Source of the DNA: Streptosporangium lutulentum
Lineage (GTDB): Bacteria > Actinomycetota > Actinomycetes > Streptosporangiales > Streptosporangiaceae
Direction of reading: 5' to 3'
DNA length: 64,000 nt
Assembly (NCBI RefSeq): GCF_030811455.1
Contig: NZ_JAUSQU010000001.1
Coordinates: forward strand, 5,518,001 to 5,582,000
Each line of letters begins with the position of its first letter. Positions within the stretch are counted from its first letter, which is position 1. The notes beneath the pieces were generated by a model. The model made no database searches, was not told where the DNA came from, and saw only the letters and a program-made list of their open reading frames with translations. Both the position numbers and the translations under genes were made by a program. Below are positions 42,093-50,151 of this stretch, in pieces.

Positions 42093-42113
42093 ACTAGACG
42101 ATCTGGTTCTAGT
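42093..42113. promoter_or_regulatory. ACTAGA-N9-TCTAGT dyad, candidate GntR operator
   Basis: Perfect 6-bp arms (42093-42098 with 42108-42113) in the divergent promoter region. It contains TGGTTCTAGT, similar to the TGGTTCAGT elements before the two double-GntR genes and to the core of known GntR/DasR-like sites. Confidence 0.5.
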
Positions 42114-42190
42114 GGGGAACAGCCCCTTGACCCAACCTCCCAAGACCCGCATTATCCAATCGTTGGTACAAATCCATCGAAAGGTCGGCG

Positions 42191-42559
42191 ATGGGACGGA
42201 GACCGGTGCTGTCGGCCCACGCGGGCACGCCGTATCCGCCTTGGCGCGACCCCCGCGAGGCAACGCGTTTACTGCGTTACGCGTTGCATCGTCAGGGATT
42301 CACTCACACCTACCAGAGCAATGCGAATGGGATGTCCGTGCTTTCGGTGCTGACTGATTTGACTGTGTGGTGCAGAGACGGGCTTTTCATCTGGAATGAG
42401 GACGGCGTAGAGGCCTCCCATCCGGCCGATGACCCGGTTGGGGCCGCACGTCTCATCTCCCGGCACTACCGGCGGCCGACGTCCGACGACGACCATCGCG
42501 AGGAGGAGCCGGAACCCCCGGTCCGAGCCTCTCCTCCCGCCGACTCCGCACGCGACTAG
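42191..42559 (+). CDS. Small conserved protein of unknown function
   Basis: A 122-residue protein. The recognisable core is REATRLLRYALHRQGFTHTY then MSVLSVLTDLTVWCRDGLFI and PVGAARLISRHY; the tail is acidic and Pro-rich (REEEPEPPVRASPP). I know this only as an actinomycete hypothetical protein found near GntR regulators. The start is an ATG at 42191 without a strong ribosome-binding site, so the real start is uncertain. Likely controlled by the divergent GntR regulator. Confidence 0.6.
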   Translation: MGRRPVLSAHAGTPYPPWRDPREATRLLRYALHRQGFTHTYQSNANGMSVLSVLTDLTVWCRDGLFIWNEDGVEASHPADDPVGAARLISRHYRRPTSDDDHREEEPEPPVRASPPADSARD

Positions 42560-42713
42560 CGATTGAGGACCCCATCCCTCGCCGGGGTCCTCACGTCGCC
42601 GCGGCGGGGCGGAACGCGTCCTGGCGGGTCCCCCACGCCCGCCAGGGCGCGTTCTCGTCATGAGACCGCCCTTCGTGGGACACGGCCCCGCGGAACCCTC
42701 CCGCGCGGAGCGC

Positions 42714-42819
42714 CCGCCTCACGGGACCGCTCTCAGGCCGCCCCGAGACCCGCCTCACAGAACCGCCCTGAGGCCACCGGGACCCGCCTCACGGGATCGT
42801 TCTCAGGCCGCCCCGGGAC
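42714..42819. repeat. Three degenerate 34-36-bp tandem repeats
   Basis: Units start CCGCCTCAC at 42714, 42750 and 42784; a partial fourth follows. Units 1 and 3 are nearly the same, unit 2 differs more. No coding or hairpin role is visible. Confidence 0.65.
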
Positions 42820-43074
42820 CCGCTCCCGGGCCGCCCTCAGACCCGGACCCAGGTGTCCCCTCGAAGCCGTTCCCCAGCCACTCTCCGGCCGCTCGCGGGC
42901 CGCTCGCAGGGCCGGGACCCAGGTCCGCCCTCAAGCCGTTCCCCAGCCGCCCTCCGGCCGATTTCAGGCCGTTCTCCGCCGATTTCAGGCCCGTTCTCCG
43001 GCCGGCCTCAGGACGGGCGACTCCCCGGCGCCGCGGACCGCTTGACACCTTCCCGGGCACTCCCCTATTTTCCG

Positions 43075-43088
43075 AGCAAACGCTTGGT
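43075..43088. promoter_or_regulatory. KstR2-like site AGCAAACGCTTGGT
   Basis: Differs at one base from the site at 63692-63705 and from the published KstR2 pattern AnCAAGnnCTTGnT. It lies 85 bp before the flavin reductase start, at promoter distance. Confidence 0.5.
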
Positions 43089-43172
43089 AATGTGACGTCA
43101 GGTGGCGGATGCCGTCCGCCGCCGAGCTCCCCTCGGGACCGATCGGGCACGGTTGAGGAGGCGAGTGCGATC

Positions 43173-43724
43173 ATGAGCACCCCCGCAGCCTCCCCTCGGC
43201 CCGTCTCCCCCCACCTCGTCTCCCCCCACCCCGTCTCCCCTCGGCCTGTGGACGGCCGGCGGTTCCGCAGCGTTCTCGGCCGCTTCGCCACCGGCGTCGT
43301 GGCCATCACCGCCGTCGATCCCGACAGCGGCGAGCCGTGCGGCCTGACGGCCAACTCCTTCACCTCGGTCTCGCTGGATCCGCCGCTGGTGGCCTTCTGC
43401 GTGGCGCACACCAGCACGAGCTGGCCGCGCCTGCGCGCCGCCAGGATCCAGACGGTCAACGTGCTCGCCGAGCACCAGCGATCGGTCTGCGCGGCGCTCG
43501 CGAGCAAGGGCGGTGACAAGTTCGCCGGCCTGGGGTGGACCGAGTCCCCCGGCGGCAACCCCGTGATCGACGACGTTTTGGCCTGGATCGACTGCTCGAC
43601 AGAGGCCGAGTATCCGGCGGGCGACCATGCCATCGTCGTCTCCAGGGTTCACAACCTGGGTATCCACGGCGACGGCGGCCCGCTGGTGTTCTTCCAGGGC
43701 GACTACGGCCGGTTCCGGGCGTGA
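43173..43724 (+). CDS. Flavin reductase-like protein (HpaC/HsaB type)
   Basis: Reduces FMN or FAD for a partner flavin monooxygenase. The 183-residue protein has the family pattern FRSVLGRFATGVVAITAV, GLTANSFTSVSLDPPLVAFC, SWPRLRAARIQTVNVLAEHQ, KFAGLGW and the late GDHAIVVSRVHNLGI with LVFFQGDYGRF. It looks closest in memory to HsaB of steroid degradation. The N-terminal 25 residues are SPxPV-type repeats encoded by a 15-bp repeat. The ATG at 43173 follows GAGGAGG at 11 nt. No monooxygenase gene is beside it, so its partner is elsewhere. Confidence 0.83.
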   Translation: MSTPAASPRPVSPHLVSPHPVSPRPVDGRRFRSVLGRFATGVVAITAVDPDSGEPCGLTANSFTSVSLDPPLVAFCVAHTSTSWPRLRAARIQTVNVLAEHQRSVCAALASKGGDKFAGLGWTESPGGNPVIDDVLAWIDCSTEAEYPAGDHAIVVSRVHNLGIHGDGGPLVFFQGDYGRFRA

Positions 43725-43728
43725 CGTC

Positions 43729-43749
43729 CCCTGGGGGCCGCCCCCAGGG
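43729..43749. terminator. Stem-loop after the flavin reductase gene
   Basis: CCCTGGGGG (43729-43737) pairs perfectly with CCCCCAGGG (43741-43749), 3-nt loop, 4 bp after the stop codon. Confidence 0.7.
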
Positions 43750-43926
43750 CTTCTCGACCCGCGAAATCTCCGGCCCCCGGCCTGTCCGATCGCGGGGCCG
43801 TCCCATTTGATGACCGGCGCGTGAACAGGCGTCTAATTCTGCCGCGCACCCCGCTCTTCGGCCCCCGTCCCATTTCCGCCCCTCACATAATTCCAAGCAG
43901 AGGGGTTTTTGCGGAAATGGGGTGCG

Positions 43927-45036
43927 ATGAAACGGTCCATCGGCGTCGTCCTGGCACTCCTCCTTGGCGCGGCGGTCGTGGCGGCGATCGTCCTGGGCAA
44001 CGGGGGCGGCGACGGGCCGGTCACGGTTCGGGGTGTGATCGGCTCGGAGAAGAAGCCGTTCTTCGACGACCCCCGGGTGCGTGCGGCGTTCGAGAAGCAC
44101 GGGCTGCGGGTCGAGGTGGACACCGCCGGATCCCGGCAGATCGCGACCGAGGTCGAACTCGACGACTACGCGTTCGCGTTTCCCTCCAGCCTCCCCGCCG
44201 CCGAAAAGATCAAGCAGGATCGGAAGGTCGCCCAGACCTTCTCGCCCTTCTATTCGCCCATGGCGATAGCGACATTTCAGCCTATTGTCGACATATTGAC
44301 CAAGGCCGGGCTGGTGCGCGACTCGGGCCAGGGCTACCAGGTGTTCGATATGGAGAAATATCTGGACCTGGTGGCAAAGGGCACTCGCTGGGACAAACTT
44401 CCTGGTAACACCACTTATCCCGCGCGCAAGCGGGTGCTGATGACCACCACCGACGTCAGGACCTCCAACTCGGCGGCGATGTACCTGGCGATGGCCAGCT
44501 ACGTCGCCAACGGCGACGACGTGGTCACCGCCCCGGCCCAGGTTCCCAAGGTGGCGGGGGCGGTGGCGCCGGTCTTCCTCGACCAGGGTTACTCCCAGTC
44601 CTCCTCCGAGGCCCCCTTCACCGACTACCTGGTCATGGGGTCGGGCAAGACGCCGATGGTCATGATCTACGAGGCCCAGTACCTGTCCCACGTCTTCGCG
44701 GGCGACGGCTCGATCCGCCCGACGATGCGGCTGATCTATCCCGCGCCGACCGTGCTGAGCAAGCACACGCTGGTCCCTTTCACCCCGCAGGCGACCGAGA
44801 TCGGACGACTGCTGACCGAGGATCCCGGGCTGCGGAGCCTCGCCGCCCAGCACGGCTTCCGCACCGCCGACCCCAAGGCCTTCGCCGACCTGGTCGCCAA
44901 GCACCGGGCGCCGGTGGCCCGCGACCTGGTGGACGTCGTCGAACCCCCCACCTACGAAAACCTGGAGGGGCTCATCGCCGACATCGAGCGCCTCTACGCG
45001 AGCGGTTCCGTGCCTCAGCCCGAAGGAGGGCACTGA
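43927..45036 (+). CDS. Membrane-anchored binding-protein-like protein, first gene of the TelA/VWA operon
   Basis: A 369-residue protein with an N-terminal membrane anchor or uncleaved signal (SIGVVLALLLGAAVVAAIVL) and an extracytoplasmic region resembling periplasmic solute-binding folds: VRGVIGSEKKPFFDDPRVRA, DDYAFAFPSSLPAAEKIKQD, PMVMIYEAQYLSHVFAG. No lipobox. Starts at ATG 43927; a longer reading from 43909 is weaker. It ends 2 bp before telA, so the genes form an operon. The same binding-like region appears in the third gene of the operon, so both may look for the same ligand or partner. Ligand unknown. Confidence 0.7.
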   Translation: MKRSIGVVLALLLGAAVVAAIVLGNGGGDGPVTVRGVIGSEKKPFFDDPRVRAAFEKHGLRVEVDTAGSRQIATEVELDDYAFAFPSSLPAAEKIKQDRKVAQTFSPFYSPMAIATFQPIVDILTKAGLVRDSGQGYQVFDMEKYLDLVAKGTRWDKLPGNTTYPARKRVLMTTTDVRTSNSAAMYLAMASYVANGDDVVTAPAQVPKVAGAVAPVFLDQGYSQSSSEAPFTDYLVMGSGKTPMVMIYEAQYLSHVFAGDGSIRPTMRLIYPAPTVLSKHTLVPFTPQATEIGRLLTEDPGLRSLAAQHGFRTADPKAFADLVAKHRAPVARDLVDVVEPPTYENLEGLIADIERLYASGSVPQPEGGH

Positions 45037-45038
45037 CG

Positions 45039-46199
45039 ATGACCGAGAGCGATCTGACGCTCACCCCGCCCGCCCCCGTCGCCGCCGTGCCCGCCTCGAA
45101 GGCGGCGACCATGCTCCCCCTCTCGGACGGCCGTGAGGCCGAGCTCGTCGCCAAGGCAGCGGAGTTCGCCTCGGAGCTGGCCGCGATGGACCCCCGGGTC
45201 CCGGACTTCACCCGCAAGGTCCACGACATCTCCTCGATGGGCGACGGCGAGATCCGCTCCGCCTCCCAGGTGGCCAACCGGATGCTGAAGCGGCCGGTGG
45301 CGGCTCTGGCCTCGGCCAAGGGAGAGGGCTCCGATGCCCAGGGCCAGGTGGCGAGCCGGCTGGCGGCGCTGCGCCGTACCGTGGTGGACCTCGACCCGAA
45401 GCAGGCGGCGAGCGGCCCGCGCAAGCTGCTAGGGCTGATCCCGTTCGGGGATCGGCTGCGCGACTACTTCGCGAAGTACCAGTCGGCGCAGAAGCACCTG
45501 GACGACATCATCCGGGCGCTGAAATCCGGCCAGGACGAGCTGCTGAAGGACAACGCCGCGATCGAGGGCGAGAAGGCGAACCTCTGGGAGACGATGACCC
45601 GCCTGCGGGAGTACGCGGTGATGGCCGCCGCGCTCGACGCCGCCCTGGAGGAGCGCCTCCTGCTCCTGGACGCGACCGACCCCGAGAAGGCGACCGCGCT
45701 CCGCTCCGACGCCCTGTTCTCCGTACGGCAGAAGCACCAGGACATCCTGACCCAGCTGGCGGTCTCCGTGCAGGGCTACCTGGCCCTCGACCTGGTCCGC
45801 AAGAACAACCTGGAGCTCAGCAAGGGCGTGGACCGGGCCACCACCACGACGATCTCGGCGCTGCGCACCGCGGTGACCGTGGCCCAGGCCCTGGCCAACC
45901 AGAAGCTGGTGCTGGACCAGATCACCGCCCTGAACGCCACGACCGGCGACCTGATCCTGGCCACCAGCGAGATGCTCCGCACCCAGGCGGGCGCCATCCA
46001 GACACAGGCGGCCTCGACCACCGTGAACATGGACTCCCTGCGCAGGGCCTTCGACAACGTCTACGCCACCATGGACATGATCGACTCGTTCCGGTCGCAG
46101 GCCGTGGAGAACATGGCCGTCACCGTGAGCAGCCTGAGCGTCGAGCTGGACAACGCGAAGACCTACCTGGAGCGCGCCGGCCGCGAGGTCGCTCCGTGA
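45039..46199 (+). CDS. TelA/KlaA-family toxic-anion resistance protein
   Basis: A 386-residue cytoplasmic helical protein. Recognisable TelA stretches: MAAALDAALEERLLLLDATD, LFSVRQKHQDILTQLAVSVQ, GYLALDLVRKNNLELSKGVD and ALANQKLVLDQITALNATTG. The family is linked to tellurite and other stress resistance in Ter-type systems, but its activity is unknown. The ATG at 45039 follows GAAGGAGGG. Its stop overlaps the next gene start by 4 nt (GTGA). No TerD/TerB genes are present here, so this is not a classical ter locus. Confidence 0.88.
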   Translation: MTESDLTLTPPAPVAAVPASKAATMLPLSDGREAELVAKAAEFASELAAMDPRVPDFTRKVHDISSMGDGEIRSASQVANRMLKRPVAALASAKGEGSDAQGQVASRLAALRRTVVDLDPKQAASGPRKLLGLIPFGDRLRDYFAKYQSAQKHLDDIIRALKSGQDELLKDNAAIEGEKANLWETMTRLREYAVMAAALDAALEERLLLLDATDPEKATALRSDALFSVRQKHQDILTQLAVSVQGYLALDLVRKNNLELSKGVDRATTTTISALRTAVTVAQALANQKLVLDQITALNATTGDLILATSEMLRTQAGAIQTQAASTTVNMDSLRRAFDNVYATMDMIDSFRSQAVENMAVTVSSLSVELDNAKTYLERAGREVAP

Positions 46200-47791
46200 G
46201 CGCCGTTCGTCCCGCGGGCGGCCGCCGGGGCGTCCGGCTCGCCGTACGGCCGGCCGTGGCCGCCCTGCTGTTGCTGGCCTCGGCCGCCCTGGCGGCGTGC
46301 TCCTCGGGGGCGTCGGGCACCGAGGACGGCCCCGACGTGCTGCGGGTGCTGGCCGGCAGCGAGGTCAAGGACCTGGAGCCGATGCTGCGGCGCTCCGGGG
46401 TGAAGGTGAAGATCTCCTACACCGGCACGCTGGACGGCGCCGAGCAGGTCGCGAACGGCGGCGCGGACGGTTCCTACGACGCGATCTGGTTCTCCTCCAA
46501 CCGTTACCTGTCGCTGATCGACGGAGCGCCCGCCCGGCTGTCCACCGAGACCCAGATCATGGCCTCCCCCGTACTGCTCGGCCTGAAGACCGCCAAGGCG
46601 CGGGAACTCGGCTGGGAGAGCGGAGCCGTGAGCTGGGAGCAGATCGCGACCGCGGCGCGCGAGGGCCGCTTCACCTTCGGCATGACCTCTCCCGCCTCCT
46701 CCAACTCGGGCTTCTCGGCACTGGTCGGCGTGGCCGCCGCCCTGTCGGACGCCGGAGAGGCGCTGAGCGTCCAGCAGGTGTCGGAGGTCACGCCGAAGCT
46801 GAAGGAGTTCTTCTCCGCGCAGAGGCTCACCGCGGGGTCGTCCGGCTGGCTCGCCGACGCCTACACCCGCGAGGGCGGCGTCGACGGCCTCGTGAACTAC
46901 GAGTCGGTGCTGCTCGGGCTGAAGGACCTGACCGTGGTCTACCCGAGCGACGGCGTGGTCACCGCGGACTATCCGCTGACCCTGCTCGCCTCGGCCACAC
47001 CCGGGAAGAAGGACCTGTACGGCAGGCTGACCTCCTGGCTGCGCACGCCCGCCGCGCAGAAGGAGATCATGACCACCACCCACCGGCGGCCGATCGTGCC
47101 CGAGGTCCGTCCGGGCCCCGAGTTCGGTTCGGCCCCGCTGCTGGAGCTGCCGTTCCCCAACCGCAGGGCCGCCGCCGACGGGCTGATCACCGCCTACCTG
47201 GACGAGGTGCGCGTCCCGGCGAGGACGCTGTTCGTGCTCGACACCTCGGGGTCGATGCAGGGCGAGCGGATCGACGCGCTGCGCCGGGCGCTGGTCACGC
47301 TCACCGGCGCCGACACCTCGGCGTCCGGTGTCTTCTCCCGCTTCCGCAACCGCGAGAACGTGATCCTGATCCCGTTCAACGGCTCCGCCGGGCGGCCGAA
47401 GCCCTTCGTGCTGCCCGAGCGGAACCCGGAGCCGGTCCTGACACAGATCAGGTCCTACGCCGAACGACTCCAGGCGAGCGGCGGGACCGCGATCTACGAC
47501 GGTCTGCGCGCCGCGTACGAGCAAGCCGCCACGGGCGGCGACGGCCACTACACCTCCGTCGTGCTGATGACCGACGGCGAGAACACCGACGGCTCCTCCT
47601 ACGAGGACTTCGAGGCGTTCCACCGGACGCTGCCCGAGGCACAGCGAAAGGTGCGGACGTTCGTCGTGCTGTTCGGCGAGAGCGATGTGGACGAGATGAA
47701 GAAGATCGCCACACTGACCCGCGGCGCCGTCTTCGACGCCCGCACCGGGTCTCTGGCCGCGGCGTTCAAGGAGATCCGTGGCTACCAGTGA
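46196..47791 (+). CDS. Lipoprotein with binding-protein-like region and VWA domain
   Basis: A 531-residue exported lipoprotein: lipobox LAAC with Cys35, a solute-binding-like region at about residues 45-335 (YDAIWFSSNRYLSLIDGAPA; SPASSNSGFSALVGVAAALS) and a C-terminal von Willebrand A domain from about residue 340 with a complete MIDAS motif (DTSGS, residues 349-353, and the late MTDGEN). The VWA domain suggests metal-dependent protein contacts outside the membrane. It overlaps telA by 4 nt and the next gene by 4 nt if that starts at 47788. Confidence 0.85.
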   Translation: MSAVRPAGGRRGVRLAVRPAVAALLLLASAALAACSSGASGTEDGPDVLRVLAGSEVKDLEPMLRRSGVKVKISYTGTLDGAEQVANGGADGSYDAIWFSSNRYLSLIDGAPARLSTETQIMASPVLLGLKTAKARELGWESGAVSWEQIATAAREGRFTFGMTSPASSNSGFSALVGVAAALSDAGEALSVQQVSEVTPKLKEFFSAQRLTAGSSGWLADAYTREGGVDGLVNYESVLLGLKDLTVVYPSDGVVTADYPLTLLASATPGKKDLYGRLTSWLRTPAAQKEIMTTTHRRPIVPEVRPGPEFGSAPLLELPFPNRRAAADGLITAYLDEVRVPARTLFVLDTSGSMQGERIDALRRALVTLTGADTSASGVFSRFRNRENVILIPFNGSAGRPKPFVLPERNPEPVLTQIRSYAERLQASGGTAIYDGLRAAYEQAATGGDGHYTSVVLMTDGENTDGSSYEDFEAFHRTLPEAQRKVRTFVVLFGESDVDEMKKIATLTRGAVFDARTGSLAAAFKEIRGYQ

Positions 47792-47853
47792 TCGCCCTGT
47801 GGTCCCCGGAGGAAGAGCGGGTCGCCGGCCTCCGCCGAGCGGCGGGAGTCACC

Positions 47854-48480
47854 GTGACCGCTGACCGGGTGCTGAGGTACCTCGGCTCCACCAGGAACAT
47901 CGTCGGCTGCGTGCTGGCCCTGGTGGGGTTCGGCGCGCACTTCCTCGGTCTGGCGGGGACGTTCTGGCCGGTGGTGGTCGTCGGGCTGTACGGCGTCGGC
48001 GCGCTGCTGGCCCCGCCGGACAGGGTACGGCTGGCCGTCTCCCACGCCGAGGTCGAGACCACCGCGCTCCGCGCGGACCTCGAAGCGCTGCTGCGCAAGG
48101 TCGACGGCTCCCAGCGCTTCCCCGAGGACGTGCGGGCCAGGCTCGGCGGCCTGGCCGACGTGCTCGGCGGCGTGCTGGGCCGGGCCGAGGTGCTCACCAC
48201 CTCCCCCGACCACCTGCACATCGTCTCTCAGACGATCCGCGACTACCTTCCCTCCAGCCTGGAGTCCTACGCCAACCTGCCCCGCGCCTACGCCCTCACC
48301 CGCGGCGCCGACCGCGAGCGCAGCGCCCACGAGGAACTCCTGGCCCAGCTCGACCTGCTGGACGCCAAGATGCACGAGGTGGCCCAGGCCGTACACCGGG
48401 GCGACGAGCAGGCCCTGCGCGACCAGGGCCGTTTCCTGCGCGACCGCTTCGGCCGCTCCGGCCTGGACCTCGATCCGTGA
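47854..48480 (+). CDS. XpaC-like membrane protein, last gene of the TelA/VWA operon
   Basis: A 208-residue protein with two close N-terminal membrane segments (GCVLALVGFGAHFLGLAGTF; VVVVGLYGVGALL) and a cytoplasmic helical part (VETTALRADLEALLRKV, IVSQTIRDYLPSSLESYANL). The layout resembles XpaC-family proteins, which neighbour TelA homologues (YaaN) in Bacillus. The GTG at 47854 follows GGGAG at 5 nt; an earlier GTG at 47788 overlaps the VWA gene stop by 4 nt and is also possible. Family assignment is tentative. A long stem-loop follows at 48528. Confidence 0.6.
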   Translation: MTADRVLRYLGSTRNIVGCVLALVGFGAHFLGLAGTFWPVVVVGLYGVGALLAPPDRVRLAVSHAEVETTALRADLEALLRKVDGSQRFPEDVRARLGGLADVLGGVLGRAEVLTTSPDHLHIVSQTIRDYLPSSLESYANLPRAYALTRGADRERSAHEELLAQLDLLDAKMHEVAQAVHRGDEQALRDQGRFLRDRFGRSGLDLDP

Positions 48481-48527
48481 TCGATCACCGGCCCACCGGC
48501 CGGCGACGGGCCCCATCGGGCCCGCGG

Positions 48528-48573
48528 CGGACCTGTCGCGAGGTGAGACGCCTCTCACCTCGCGACAGGTCCG
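48528..48573. terminator. Terminator of the TelA/VWA operon
   Basis: Perfect 21-bp inverted repeat (48528-48548 with 48553-48573; left arm begins CGGACCTGTCGCGAGG) and a CGCC tetraloop, 48 bp after the operon's last stop. Confidence 0.82.
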
Positions 48574-48703
48574 TCGCGCGGGCTCCGGCTCGGCAAGCCC
48601 GGCGGCGAGGGCGGTCCGCCACGGGCAGGGGCCGGATCAACGATTGGCGCGTTCCATATTTGTGCGCTCCAAAAGTGGCGGAGTCCGGCCTTGGAGGCTT
48701 ACC

Positions 48704-50014
48704 GTGCGCATCATGACCACCGATGGGCGCTCGGCGCACATTCTCGACGTCCTGATCACCGAGTTCGGTGACTCCATCAAGCGCGACCCCGCCGCCTTCC
48801 GGCGCAAGTTCCGGAAGATGGCGGCCACTCCCTTCGCCTTCTACCGCGGCAGCGCCTCCCTGTTCTACGCGGACATGACCGGCGCGTTCGCCGACGACGC
48901 CTTCCTGGACAGCCAGACCCGGCGGGTGTGGATCCACGGCGACCTGCACGCCGAGAACTTCGGCACCTACATGAACGCCTCGGGCGTCCTCGTCTTCAAC
49001 GTCAACGACTTCGACGAGGCCTACGTCGGGCCCTACGTCTGGGATCTCAAGCGGTTCGTGGCCAGCATCGCCCTCATCGGGTACGCCAAGGCGCTGTCGG
49101 ACGAGGTGATCACCGGTCTGGTGACCGAGTTCTCCCGCTCCTACGTCGCCGAGCTGACCGGTATCTCGCACGGCGGGGACGACGCGATCGGCTCGCTGAC
49201 CCTGGAGACCACCACCGGCGTGCTCCACCGGGTGCTGCAGCTCGCCCGGCTGAACACCCGGGTGGCGTTGCTGGACCTGGAGACCACGATCGAGAACTTC
49301 GACCGCAGGTTCACCGTCATGGACGGCCGCTACCCGGTCGACCAGGAGACCAGGGAGACCGTGGAGGCGGCGTTCCACGACTACCTGACGACCCTGCCTC
49401 CCTCCGTCTCCAAGGTCGAGCACACGATCAAGGACTTCGCGCTCCGCAAGGGCGTCGGCATCGGCTCGGCCGGGCTGCCCTCCTACAACATGCTGCTGGA
49501 GGGCCACACCCAGGCCCTGGAGAACGACGTCATCCTCTACATGAAGCAGGCGCAGGTCCCCGCCGTGGCCAGGCACATCGTCGACGAGAAGGTGCACGGC
49601 TACTTCAAGCACCAGGGCCACCGCACCGCCGAGTCGCAGCGGGCCCTGCAGGCCTACGCCGATCCCTGGCTCGGCTACACCACGCTGAACGGCGTCGGCC
49701 AGCTCGTCGCCGAGGTCTCCCCCTACTCCGCCGACCTCGACTGGGGTGACGTCAACGAGCCGGACGAGCTCGCCTCGGTGATCCGCGACCTCGGCCGGGC
49801 CGTGGCCCGCATGCACTCGGTGGCCGACGACGAGTCCAGCCACGACCTGGTCGACTTCTCCACCGAGGACGCGATCATGGCCGTGATCGACGGTGACGTC
49901 GACGGCTTCACGGGCATGCTCGTCGGCTTCGCCCACTCCTACGGCGCGCAGGTCAGAGTCGACCACCAGCTCTTCGTCGACCTGTTCCGCAACGGCCGCC
50001 TTCCCGGGCTCTGA
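48704..50014 (+). CDS. DUF2252 family protein
   Basis: A 436-residue protein with a kinase-like (aminoglycoside phosphotransferase/CotH-like) flavour typical of DUF2252: FAFYRGSASLFYADMTG, VWIHGDLHAENFGTYMNASG (the HGDLHxxNFG motif) and FNVNDFDEAYVGPYVWDLKR (the NDFDE motif). These two motifs look like a phosphotransferase catalytic and metal site. The GTG at 48704 is chosen because GGAGG lies 6 nt upstream; an ATG three codons later also exists. No function has been established. Confidence 0.87.
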   Translation: MRIMTTDGRSAHILDVLITEFGDSIKRDPAAFRRKFRKMAATPFAFYRGSASLFYADMTGAFADDAFLDSQTRRVWIHGDLHAENFGTYMNASGVLVFNVNDFDEAYVGPYVWDLKRFVASIALIGYAKALSDEVITGLVTEFSRSYVAELTGISHGGDDAIGSLTLETTTGVLHRVLQLARLNTRVALLDLETTIENFDRRFTVMDGRYPVDQETRETVEAAFHDYLTTLPPSVSKVEHTIKDFALRKGVGIGSAGLPSYNMLLEGHTQALENDVILYMKQAQVPAVARHIVDEKVHGYFKHQGHRTAESQRALQAYADPWLGYTTLNGVGQLVAEVSPYSADLDWGDVNEPDELASVIRDLGRAVARMHSVADDESSHDLVDFSTEDAIMAVIDGDVDGFTGMLVGFAHSYGAQVRVDHQLFVDLFRNGRLPGL

Positions 50015-50020
50015 CGAGAG

Positions 50021-50046
50021 GCGGGCCGCCCGGCCGGGCGGCCCGC
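50021..50046. terminator. Palindrome after the DUF2252 gene
   Basis: A 26-bp perfect palindrome (50021-50046, GCGGGCCGCCC followed by its complement around GGCC), 6 bp after the stop. Confidence 0.65.
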
Positions 50047-50151
50047 GTCCTTTCCGGCGGCATACCCCGCCCGCGAACGACCGGGGTGTGCCGGGACCCG
50101 GCAGAAGCGGGATCCCGGGCCGTCCATCCCGGGCGGTCCGTCCCGGGCCGT

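Larger units (their letters stand above)
42560..43172. other. Intergenic region with degenerate tandem repeats
   Basis: No gene seen in 613 bases. It holds three degenerate 34-36-bp repeats (42714-42819), then Pro-codon-like GC repeats up to about 43030, and the promoter and KstR2-like site of the flavin reductase gene near 43075. The open frames across it consist of low-complexity Pro/Arg/Ala. Confidence 0.6.

Noticed and set aside
42714..42819. CRISPR array or riboswitch
   Set aside because: Units are degenerate, contiguous and without spacers; no known riboswitch core is visible.
43927..48480. Classical tellurite-resistance (ter) cluster
   Set aside because: Only TelA fits; no TerD, TerB, TerC or other ter genes are present, so the name would mislead.
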